Assembly: GCA_018067115.1 (NCBI GenBank)
Contig: JAGPVI010000176.1
Location: forward strand, 1 to 15,465
Reading direction: 5' to 3'
DNA: 15,465 nt
Origin: Bizionia sp.
GTDB lineage: Bacteria; Bacteroidota; Bacteroidia; Flavobacteriales; Flavobacteriaceae
Below the pieces are notes generated by a model. It was not told where the DNA came from, searched no databases, and saw only the letters and a program-made list of their open reading frames with translations. The position numbers and the translations under genes are program-made. This document shows, one piece after another, positions 6,270 to 13,090 of this stretch (the first letter of the stretch is position 1; each line of letters starts with the position of its first letter).

Positions 6270-8276
6270 TTAATAGTCTAATAACGCTAATAATTCAGCT
6301 TCAAATTTATCGCGAGATAGGTATTGATCTTCCAATTGATTAATAAAAGGTATTGGCGTATCTAAACTAGCCACTCGTTTTACGGGTGCATCTAAATCCT
6401 CGAAACAATGCTCCATTATTAAAGCTGAAATATCGCTGGCAATTCCACCAAACAACGAATCTTCTTGTAAAATAATAGCACGTCCTGTTTTCTTGACCGA
6501 TTTATAAATAGAGTCCGTATCTAAAGGTTGTAACGTTCTTAAATCAATTACATCAGCTTTTATATTTGGGTGTTTATCTAAGGTGTTTAAAGCCCAATGT
6601 ACCGCTGCACCATATGCAATTACAGTGATATCTTCTCCTTCTCTTAATAGAGCCGCTTGGCCAAAAGGAATAGTAAAATAATCGGTTGGTACTTCCTGGC
6701 GAATACTTCTGTATAGCGCTTTATGCTCGAAGAATAACACCGGATTTGGGTCGTTAATAGCGGTTGCTAATAATCCTTTAGCATCTTTAGGGAATGCTGG
6801 ATACACCACTTTTAAACCTGGTGTTTTTGTAAACCAAGCCTCATTTGTTTGAGAGTGAAAAGGGCCTGCCGCCACTCCTGCTCCACAAGGCATACGTAAA
6901 ACAACATCGGCATTTTGATTCCAACGGTAATGCGATTTTGCTAAATAATTAACTACAGGGTTAAATCCAGACGTTACAAAGTCACTAAATTGAAGCTCGA
7001 CAACACTTTTAATTCCAGCAATCGATAAGCCCATTCCAGTCTCTATAATTGCAGACTCACAAATAGGTGTATTACGCACCCTTTCTTTACCAAACTGTTC
7101 TAGGAAACCATCGGTGATTTTAAAAACACCACCATATTCGGCAACATCTTGGCCCATAATAACCAGATCTTCGTGGCGCTCCATAGACTGTTTTAAGCCT
7201 TGAGAAATAGCATCTATAAGTCGTAGTTCTTCGGTTTTATTATTTTCTCTAACTTCTTGATATTCAAATTTTTGATAAACATCATTTAACTCATTAGTTT
7301 CAGAGGCTTCAATTTTATCTTCCGCTCCTGCAATCTCTAAATGCGTGTCAATTTCTGCTTTAAATTCTGCTTTCCAAAGCGTGTCAAGTTCTTCGGTTAA
7401 AATCTGTTCTTCAATTAAAAAATGCTTGAAATTATCTATCGGATCTTTTTCTGCCCATACATCAATAAGGTCTTGCGGAACATATTTTGTACCACTCGCC
7501 TCTTCGTGACCACGCATTCTAAAAGTTTTAAATTCAATTAAAATTGGTCGTGGGTTATTTCTAATGCTTTTTGCTAATTCAGAAACCTTAGTATATACCT
7601 CTATAATATTATTTCCGTCAATAATATGAGATTCCATACCGTAGCCTTGGGCTCTGTCGGCTAAATCTTTACAGTTATATTGCTCGCTTGTAGGTGTAGA
7701 TAAGCCGTAACCGTTATTTTCAATACAGAATAAAACGGGTAATTGCCAAACCGACGCCACGTTTAAAGCTTCGTGGAAATCACCTTCACTAGTTCCGCCT
7801 TCTCCCGTAAATACAGCTGTTGCTTGATTTTTATTTTTCAGTTTACTTGCTAGAGCAATCCCATCGGCAACCCCTAATTGTGGGCCTAAGTGAGAAATCA
7901 TACCTACAATTTTAAACTCTTGGGTACCAAAATGGAAACTACGGTCACGACCTTTAGTAAAACCAGAGGCTTTACCTTGCCATTGCGAAAACAAACGGTG
8001 TAATGGTATGTTGCGCGCTGTGAACACCCCTAAGTTACGGTGCATTGGTAAAATGTACTCATTGTCGTTCATTGCCAGAGTAACCCCAACAGAAATAGCT
8101 TCTTGGCCAATACCACTAAACCATTTACTGATTTTACCTTGTCTTAATAAGATTAACATTTTTTCCTCGATAGCGCGAGGTTTCAACATTGTTTTGTATA
8201 ATTCTAAAAGCGTATCGTCGCTTAGAGCTGCTTTGCTAAATTTTATCTTGCTTTTCATTTCTGAAATTATGTTCAT
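6270..8276 (-). CDS. 2-oxoacid dehydrogenase E1, fused alpha and beta subunits (probably branched-chain)
   Basis: The protein is a thiamine-diphosphate-dependent E1 that decarboxylates a 2-oxoacid and passes the acyl group to lipoyl-E2. Residues 1-320 are the alpha half: WFSGIGQEAISVG, the ThDP/Mg motif GEGGTSEG (from G158) ending in the NN pair at 187-188, and the phosphorylation-loop-like RMRGHEEASG around 253-262. A charged linker (about 320-348) leads to the beta half (349-668), with MGQDVAEYGGVF, the catalytic Glu in TPICE (E407), and QFSDFVTSGFNPVVN. At 668 aa both subunits are complete. Single-chain E1 proteins like this are widespread in Bacteroidota and usually annotated as branched-chain (2-oxoisovalerate) dehydrogenase, which would supply iso-fatty-acid primers; substrate choice is inference. 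No E2 or E3 gene is nearby. The second Met (M7, codon at 8256-8258) is a possible alternative start, since the predicted promoter sits only 13 nt above the first ATG. Confidence 0.92.
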   Translation of the reverse strand: MNIISEMKSKIKFSKAALSDDTLLELYKTMLKPRAIEEKMLILLRQGKISKWFSGIGQEAISVGVTLAMNDNEYILPMHRNLGVFTARNIPLHRLFSQWQGKASGFTKGRDRSFHFGTQEFKIVGMISHLGPQLGVADGIALASKLKNKNQATAVFTGEGGTSEGDFHEALNVASVWQLPVLFCIENNGYGLSTPTSEQYNCKDLADRAQGYGMESHIIDGNNIIEVYTKVSELAKSIRNNPRPILIEFKTFRMRGHEEASGTKYVPQDLIDVWAEKDPIDNFKHFLIEEQILTEELDTLWKAEFKAEIDTHLEIAGAEDKIEASETNELNDVYQKFEYQEVRENNKTEELRLIDAISQGLKQSMERHEDLVIMGQDVAEYGGVFKITDGFLEQFGKERVRNTPICESAIIETGMGLSIAGIKSVVELQFSDFVTSGFNPVVNYLAKSHYRWNQNADVVLRMPCGAGVAAGPFHSQTNEAWFTKTPGLKVVYPAFPKDAKGLLATAINDPNPVLFFEHKALYRSIRQEVPTDYFTIPFGQAALLREGEDITVIAYGAAVHWALNTLDKHPNIKADVIDLRTLQPLDTDSIYKSVKKTGRAIILQEDSLFGGIASDISALIMEHCFEDLDAPVKRVASLDTPIPFINQLEDQYLSRDKFEAELLALLDY

Positions 8277-8289
8277 ACTAATCGTTTTT

Positions 8290-8297
8290 CAAATATA
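8290..8297 (-). promoter_or_regulatory. -7 promoter element of the E1 dehydrogenase gene
   Basis: On the - strand this reads TATATTTG, a perfect TAnnTTTG match. It is in the 128-nt divergent region shared with the 2OG-oxygenase gene. Transcription would begin around 8283, giving a leader of only about 7 nt to the ATG at 8276 or about 25 nt to the Met codon at 8256-8258. No -33 TTG is visible upstream. Confidence 0.45.
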
Positions 8298-8365
8298 GCA
8301 TATTTGCCGTAATAGTATTAAAAGGACGTTAAAAATATGGATTATAAACTTTGCTATGTTTTCTT

Positions 8366-8373
8366 TACATTTG
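8366..8373 (+). promoter_or_regulatory. -7 promoter element of the oxygenase-led gene run
   Basis: TACATTTG is a perfect TAnnTTTG match, 31 nt before the ATG at 8405. A TTG at 8351-8353 is only 12 nt away, too close for the usual -33 box, so the upstream half of the promoter is not convincing. Together with the - strand element at 8290-8297 it makes this a divergent promoter region. Confidence 0.5.
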
Positions 8374-8404
8374 TATTAATAGTAGTTATTAAAAAAGAGC
8401 ACAA

Positions 8405-9355
8405 ATGAATAGTATACCTAGCGTAAATTTAGAAGATTTTATTTCGGGTACCCCGGAAAGAAAGCAAATGTTCATAGATCAAATTGGAAAAGCATACCAA
8501 GATATTGGTTTTGTTGCTTTAAAAGGACATTTTCTAGACGAAAGCCTTGTAGATAGATTATATGGTGAAATAAAGAACTTTTTCGAACTACCTTTAGAGG
8601 TTAAGCACAGTTATGAAATTGAAGGAATTGGCGGACAACGTGGTTATGTGTCGTTTGGAAAAGAAAGTGCTAAAGGCAAAAAAGAAGGCGATTTAAAGGA
8701 GTTTTGGCATTTTGGACAATACGTCGATGACAATCCAGAATTAGCAAAAACTTACCCAGAAAACGTTTCTGTTAAAGAATTGCCAGCTTTTAATGAAGTA
8801 GGAAAAGAAGCCTACCAAATGTTAGAAAAAACTGCAAAGTATGTATTACGTGCTTTGGCGCTTTACTTAGAACTGGAAGAAACATATTTTGATAATTACA
8901 TTCACAACGGAAATTCTATTTTAAGACCTATACATTACCCGCCTATTACCGAAGAGCCTAAAGCAGCCGAACGTGCAGCAGCACACGGAGATATTAATTT
9001 AATCACCCTTTTAATGGGGGCTCAAGGGCGCGGTTTACAGGTGCAAAACCACGATGGTGAATGGATTGACGCTATTGCAGAGCCAGATGAATTAATGATT
9101 AATGTGGGCGATATGTTATCGCGTCACACCAACAATAAATTAAAATCTACCATTCACAGAGTGATTAACCCGCCAAAAGAGCAATGGGGAAATTCGCGTT
9201 ACTCGATTCCGTTTTTTATGCACCCAATTAGTGAAATGAAATTGGATGTTTTAGAGAGTTGTATCGATGAGAAAAACCCAAAGCAATACGAAGATATTAC
9301 GGCTGGAGAATTCTTAAATGAGCGCTTAATTGAACTCGGCCTGATTAAAAAATAA
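8405..9355 (+). CDS. 2-oxoglutarate/Fe(II)-dependent oxygenase, isopenicillin N synthase-like family
   Basis: This is a cytosolic non-haem iron oxygenase of the plant-type DIOX/IPNS-like superfamily. An N-terminal DIOX_N region (about 4-115) with IPSVNLEDF and the DIGFVALKGH stretch precedes the double-stranded beta-helix core. The iron triad is complete: H194 and D196 in AHGDINLITLL and H251 in STIHRVINP. R265 and S267 in RYSIPFF form the RxS pair that binds the 2-oxoglutarate carboxylate. Retention of RxS suggests 2OG use rather than true isopenicillin N synthesis. The substrate is unknown, and no biosynthetic cluster surrounds it. The length (316 aa) is normal. The start is at a suitable distance from a perfect -7 element. 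It may head the run of genes that continues to 13071. Confidence 0.9.
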   Translation: MNSIPSVNLEDFISGTPERKQMFIDQIGKAYQDIGFVALKGHFLDESLVDRLYGEIKNFFELPLEVKHSYEIEGIGGQRGYVSFGKESAKGKKEGDLKEFWHFGQYVDDNPELAKTYPENVSVKELPAFNEVGKEAYQMLEKTAKYVLRALALYLELEETYFDNYIHNGNSILRPIHYPPITEEPKAAERAAAHGDINLITLLMGAQGRGLQVQNHDGEWIDAIAEPDELMINVGDMLSRHTNNKLKSTIHRVINPPKEQWGNSRYSIPFFMHPISEMKLDVLESCIDEKNPKQYEDITAGEFLNERLIELGLIKK

Positions 9356-9410
9356 TTAAAACCGGAAGGGGAATCTTTTAGATATTACCGCTCCACTTAT
9401 TACAAATACA

Positions 9411-9743
9411 ATGGATTTACAAGACCAATTGAAATCACTTTTTCCAGAGCATGAGACTTCTGAAACTGAAGAAAAATCAGGTGACGATTCCTCAAGTATC
9501 TGGATGCAAGATGATCCTATCTTATGTAAATACGAAAAACGCAAAGGGAAACCCATTACTATTATAGACGGGTATACAGGAGCTACCGAAGATTTTAAAA
9601 AATTAGCCAAAGAGTTGAAGCAAACACTTAGTGTTGGTGGTAGTTTTAAAGATGATAAGATTATTATTCAAGGCGATTATCGCGATAAAATAATGGCTAT
9701 TCTTAAAGATAAAGGATTTAATGTAAAACGCGTTGGCGGTTAA
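9411..9743 (+). CDS. SUI1/YciH family translation-factor homologue (eIF1-like)
   Basis: The C-terminal 70 residues (about 39-110) are a SUI1 domain: CKYEKRKGKPITIIDGY, LKQTLSVGGSFKDDKIIIQGDYRDKI and a terminal RVGG. This is the same fold as eukaryotic eIF1 and E. coli YciH, which binds the ribosome and can influence start-codon fidelity or repress translation under stress. The first 38 residues are acidic and variable. The length (110 aa) matches YciH. It starts 55 nt after the oxygenase gene with no visible promoter, and its stop is 3 nt from the next start codon, so coupling to the DUF1835 gene is likely. Family assignment is firm; the physiological role in this organism is not known. Confidence 0.93.
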   Translation: MDLQDQLKSLFPEHETSETEEKSGDDSSSIWMQDDPILCKYEKRKGKPITIIDGYTGATEDFKKLAKELKQTLSVGGSFKDDKIIIQGDYRDKIMAILKDKGFNVKRVGG

Positions 9744-9746
9744 CAA

Positions 9747-10688
9747 ATGTCTAAAACCACTTTACATATCACCAATGGCGAAAGCTTAACCAAGTATCTT
9801 AACGAGCTTGATTTTAAAGGAGATATATTATCGTGGAACGAGATGCTTTGCGAGGGACCAACAGTTAAAAACATTACTTCTAGTGCTTTTTTAGAGTTGC
9901 GTAAATCTTTTTTTAAAAACACTTATGGTTTCGATTATAAGGAAGAAGAGTTTACTTCTGAAATTCGTCGATTAGACAGTATTAATAATTTTGAACGTGT
10001 TATTTTATGGTTCGAATACGACTTATTTTGTCATATTAACCTAATAGCCGTTATTAGTTTGTTGTTGCAAAAACAAGCAACACTCCCGTTTTATTTAGTT
10101 TGTAGCGGCCGTATTGATGGAGAGAAAGGTTTAAAAGGTTTATCTCAATTATCGCCCAAACAACTTAAAGAACATTATGATAATAAAATTGAATTAACGG
10201 TAGACGATATTTCTCTTGCTGACAAAGCGTGGACTATTTACTGTGGGAATAATCATAATTTATTAAGCCCTTTAATTGTAAGACCGTCGAATTTTATATA
10301 TTTAAGTAATTGCCTAAAAGCCCATTTAAGACGTTTTGCAGATACGCGAAGCGGATTGAATACTTTGGAGTATAATATTCTTAAATTAATTAATACACAT
10401 ACTATAAATTCAAGACATCACCTCTCTGGTTATGTGTTGCATTATCAAGGTTTCTATGGGTATAGCGATTTACAAATAGAACGTATCATTAATGATTTAG
10501 AATTGTTTTATACAGAGACCGAAGATGAATTAACATTAAATAGAGATGGTTATTTGCTTTTAGAGCATCAAAAAAACGTCTTTAATAGTATCGATAAAAA
10601 TATGGAGTATGGTGGCACTAAAAAATGCGACTTTACCTATTTTAAAGATCAGAATAAACTTATAAAAACAACATTGAATGCCGATTAA
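9747..10688 (+). CDS. DUF1835 domain-containing protein
   Basis: The N-terminus has the DUF1835 hallmarks: LHITNGESL (6-14), a GDILSWNEMLCEGP stretch (25-38) and the LWFEYDLFCHINL segment at about 87-99. The biochemical function of DUF1835 is not established. Residues 200-275 (LNTLEYNILKLI... GYSDLQIERIINDLE...LTLNRDGYLLLE) look like a winged helix: a helix, a recognition-type helix, then a beta-wing. This suggests nucleic-acid binding but is inference. The product is 313 aa, soluble, with no signal peptide. It starts 3 nt after the SUI1 gene and its last 11 nt overlap the start of the nucleoside phosphorylase gene, so the three genes are almost certainly translated from one mRNA. Confidence 0.88.
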   Translation: MSKTTLHITNGESLTKYLNELDFKGDILSWNEMLCEGPTVKNITSSAFLELRKSFFKNTYGFDYKEEEFTSEIRRLDSINNFERVILWFEYDLFCHINLIAVISLLLQKQATLPFYLVCSGRIDGEKGLKGLSQLSPKQLKEHYDNKIELTVDDISLADKAWTIYCGNNHNLLSPLIVRPSNFIYLSNCLKAHLRRFADTRSGLNTLEYNILKLINTHTINSRHHLSGYVLHYQGFYGYSDLQIERIINDLELFYTETEDELTLNRDGYLLLEHQKNVFNSIDKNMEYGGTKKCDFTYFKDQNKLIKTTLNAD

Positions 10689-11547
10689 AGAATCAGAATT
10701 AATTTTAAATGCCGATGGTAGCGTTTATCATCTAAATATCCGTCCGGAACATTTGGCAAAAACGGTGATTACCGTTGGCGACCCAGATCGTGTAGATGGC
10801 GTGACTAAGTATTTCGATAGTGTTAGTTTTAAAACCCGTAAGCGAGAATTCCATACGCAAACGGGAGTGTATAAAAACAAGCCGATAACTGTGATTTCTA
10901 CAGGTATTGGTACCGATAATATCGATATTGTTTTTAATGAGTTGGATGCTTTGGTGAATATTGATTTAGAAACCAGAGAAATTAAAAAGGAGTTAACAAC
11001 TTTAGATATTATTAGAATTGGTACTTCGGGCTCGATTCAGAAAAATATACCTATCGACTCGTTTTTAATTAGTGAATACGCCGTAGGTTTCGATAGCTTA
11101 CTTCATTTCTATAATAGTGATGCGGTACAGTATAAAAATATTTCCGAAGCCTTATGTAAACACACCCAATGGTTCGATAAGAAATCTAGTCCGTACGTGG
11201 TAAAATGCGATGATACTTTATTTAAACAATTAAGCTCAAGCAAAACACACTCGGGGTTTACGGCAACTAATGTTGGTTTTTATGGGCCTCAAGGGCGCGT
11301 ATTAAGATTAGCTTTACAGGACGATACTTTAAATGATAAATTGGCAAGTTTTAATTATGAAGACCGACCAATAACCAATTTAGAGATGGAAACTGCCGGT
11401 ATATATGGTTTATCGAAACTTTTAGGTCACCGTGCGGTCTCTATGAATGCTATTATAGCCAATCGTGCTACTGGTGAATTCACCAAAAACGGTTCTAGTG
11501 CGGTAGATAAATTAATACAATACACTTTAGATAAGTTAATAGAATAA
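10678..11547 (+). CDS. Nucleoside phosphorylase, uridine-phosphorylase-like
   Basis: A PNP/UDP-family phosphorylase that would split a nucleoside with phosphate to give a free base and (deoxy)ribose 1-phosphate. Visible motifs are VGDPDR (33-38, phosphate loop), TGIGTDNIDIV (75-85), RIGTSGSIQ with R113 as phosphate-binding Arg, and NLEMETAG with the ribose-binding E236-M237-E238. FYGPQGR (201-207) provides Q205 and R207. These align with E. coli uridine phosphorylase Gln166 and Arg168, which read the pyrimidine ring, so a uracil-type substrate is favoured; this is inference. The length (289 aa) is longer than E. coli Udp because of an insertion around 96-108. The ATG lies within the end of the DUF1835 gene; the motif VGDPDR needs this start or one close to it. 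Confidence 0.9.
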   Translation: MPIKESELILNADGSVYHLNIRPEHLAKTVITVGDPDRVDGVTKYFDSVSFKTRKREFHTQTGVYKNKPITVISTGIGTDNIDIVFNELDALVNIDLETREIKKELTTLDIIRIGTSGSIQKNIPIDSFLISEYAVGFDSLLHFYNSDAVQYKNISEALCKHTQWFDKKSSPYVVKCDDTLFKQLSSSKTHSGFTATNVGFYGPQGRVLRLALQDDTLNDKLASFNYEDRPITNLEMETAGIYGLSKLLGHRAVSMNAIIANRATGEFTKNGSSAVDKLIQYTLDKLIE

Positions 11548-11560
11548 TTTTTAAAACTTA

Positions 11561-11581
11561 TATTCCCTAAAAACAGGAATA
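11561..11581. repeat. Inverted repeat TATTCC-N9-GGAATA
   Basis: A perfect 6-bp inverted repeat around a 9-nt centre (CTAAAAACA) lies in the 44-nt gap between the phosphorylase gene and the substrate-binding-protein-like gene, 10 nt before the latter's start codon. It could be a DNA operator or a weak RNA hairpin in the intergenic mRNA. No T-run follows, so it is not a terminator. Confidence 0.5.
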
Positions 11582-11591
11582 GCACATTACA

Positions 11592-12446
11592 ATGAAAAAA
11601 GTAACAATTGGAGGAGTTCCGGAGCATTTTAATTTACCTTGGTACTTAGGTTTAAAGAATTGCGAATATAAAGACGCCGGTATTAATTTACGTTGGGAAG
11701 ATTATTTTGGTGGTACCGGAGAAATGAGTGCTGCCCTTAGAAATGGTGATATTGATATGGCAGTTATTTTAACTGAAGGAATTATTGCCGATATTATTGC
11801 GGGAAACAAAAGTAAAATTGTTCAAACGTTTATTCAAACACCATTAATTTGGGGTATTCACGTTGCCGATCAATCAGATTTTGAGTCTATAAAAGATTTA
11901 AAAGGAACGAAAGCAGCGATAAGTCGCTACGGTTCTGGCTCTCATTTAATGGCGTATGTGAATGCTAAAAATAACGATTGGAATCTAGAAAAAGATTTAG
12001 ATTTCGAAGTCATAAAAAACCTAGATGGCGCTGTAGAAGGTTTAACTGAAGGAACTGCCGATTATTTTATGTGGGAGAAATTTACTACGAAACCATTAGT
12101 AGATAACGGTACGTTTAAACGTATTGGCAACTGCCCTACCCCTTGGCCTTGTTTTGTAATTGCTGTTCGTGAAGAGTTTTTAGAATCCAATCGCGAAGAA
12201 GTAAAAACAATTTTAGACATTGTAAATAAAACGACCAAGGATTTTAAAAACATCCCGAGTATCGATAGAATGATTGCCAATAGATATAAGCAAGAAATTG
12301 AAGATGTGCAACAGTGGTTATCGCTTACCGAATGGTCTCAAACACTCATTGATGAGCCTACAATTAATAAGGTGCAAGATCAATTATTGGCTTTAGATAT
12401 TATACCTAGAAAATTAGATTACAGAGATTTAGTTGAGAAACTTTAG
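11592..12446 (+). CDS. Cytosolic NMT1/SsuA-like substrate-binding-fold protein
   Basis: The sequence resembles type 2 periplasmic binding proteins of the NMT1/THI5/SsuA group: VPEHFNLPWYLGL near the start, YFGGTGEMSAALRNGDIDMAV (39-58), a ligand-loop-like SRYGSGSHLM (111-120), DGAVEGLTEGTADYFMWE and PTPWPCFVIAV. Two Cys (C181, C187) flank PTPWP. The N-terminus goes directly into the first beta strand (MKKVTIGGVPEH) with no signal peptide or lipobox, and no permease or ATPase gene is adjacent. A role as an exported transport receptor is therefore doubtful; a cytosolic small-molecule binder, sensor or enzyme is equally possible. The yeast Thi5 CCCFC motif is absent, so HMP-P synthase activity is unlikely. 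It follows the phosphorylase by 44 nt. Confidence 0.8.
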   Translation: MKKVTIGGVPEHFNLPWYLGLKNCEYKDAGINLRWEDYFGGTGEMSAALRNGDIDMAVILTEGIIADIIAGNKSKIVQTFIQTPLIWGIHVADQSDFESIKDLKGTKAAISRYGSGSHLMAYVNAKNNDWNLEKDLDFEVIKNLDGAVEGLTEGTADYFMWEKFTTKPLVDNGTFKRIGNCPTPWPCFVIAVREEFLESNREEVKTILDIVNKTTKDFKNIPSIDRMIANRYKQEIEDVQQWLSLTEWSQTLIDEPTINKVQDQLLALDIIPRKLDYRDLVEKL

Positions 12447-12480
12447 TCCTTTAAAGTGCAGCAATTATGTATAAATAGCT

Positions 12481-13071
12481 ATGAAAATAACATCTGTAAT
12501 ACTACTAACAACTATAGCACTGTGTGTTAGTCTTTGTTGTCCCGAAGATGACGACTACAACGGTCGTAATTATACCATTGAAAATGACAATTTACTTTCT
12601 GTAGAAAATAATATAACGACCTATAATTTAGGAGATACCTTATACTTTGAAACCGCTATTAGCAATACACAAAATACTACCACCAACGAGAGTATTTCTA
12701 TTATAGATTTCACGCAAAATGGCGAACCTATTACCTATAGCCTTTTGGTTTATAAATTAAATAGTTATGGGAATTTAGATCGATTAGTTTTAAATGAAGA
12801 CAGTATAACAGCTATAGAAGGGTCAGTTTTAGTGATTGAAGACCCTAATAATCCGTATTTGCAATTACAAACTGTACTTACAGAAAACTCCTATAAAAAC
12901 AAGTTTGGGGTAACCTTATTAGAACCTGGAACATATTATATTGGAGGAGATTATAACGCTTACAACGGAAAAATAGGCATCTACACATACAACGAATTTG
13001 GATCACTAAATATCAATACAAAAATTGTGAATTCAAATACTGAAGGACTTTATGTATTTACCATAGATTAA
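12481..13071 (+). CDS. Small predicted lipoprotein, function unknown
   Basis: The first 18 residues are a hydrophobic export signal (MKITSVILLTTIALCVSL), followed by two cysteines (C19, C20) and PEDDDYNG. The cysteine plus an acidic run resembles flavobacterial lipoproteins carrying a surface-export signal (Cys followed by an Asp/Glu-rich stretch). The lipobox itself is atypical, because the residue before C19 is Leu rather than Gly/Ala/Ser. The mature part (about 30-196) is rich in Asn, Thr and Tyr and predicted to be beta-stranded, with a YNLGDTLYFETAISN stretch early on and a GTYYIGGDYNAYNGKIGIY region near the end. I do not recognise the family. It lies 34 nt after the previous gene and ends 19 nt from the convergent ung gene. 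Confidence 0.8.
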   Translation: MKITSVILLTTIALCVSLCCPEDDDYNGRNYTIENDNLLSVENNITTYNLGDTLYFETAISNTQNTTTNESISIIDFTQNGEPITYSLLVYKLNSYGNLDRLVLNEDSITAIEGSVLVIEDPNNPYLQLQTVLTENSYKNKFGVTLLEPGTYYIGGDYNAYNGKIGIYTYNEFGSLNINTKIVNSNTEGLYVFTID

Positions 13072-13090
13072 AGCGTGAATAAGTATTAGG

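Noticed and set aside
8405..9355. True isopenicillin N synthase or a beta-lactam biosynthetic cluster
   Set aside because: Only the superfamily fold matches; the RxS 2-oxoglutarate site is present, and no ACV synthetase or other biosynthetic gene is nearby.
11592..12446. Thi5-type HMP-P synthase
   Set aside because: The CCCFC motif of the fungal enzymes is missing and no thiamine genes or TPP riboswitch were seen.
9411..13071. Defence island or mobile element
   Set aside because: No nuclease, toxin, methylase, integrase or transposase motif was recognised, no att-like direct repeats were noticed, and composition appears similar to flanking genes.
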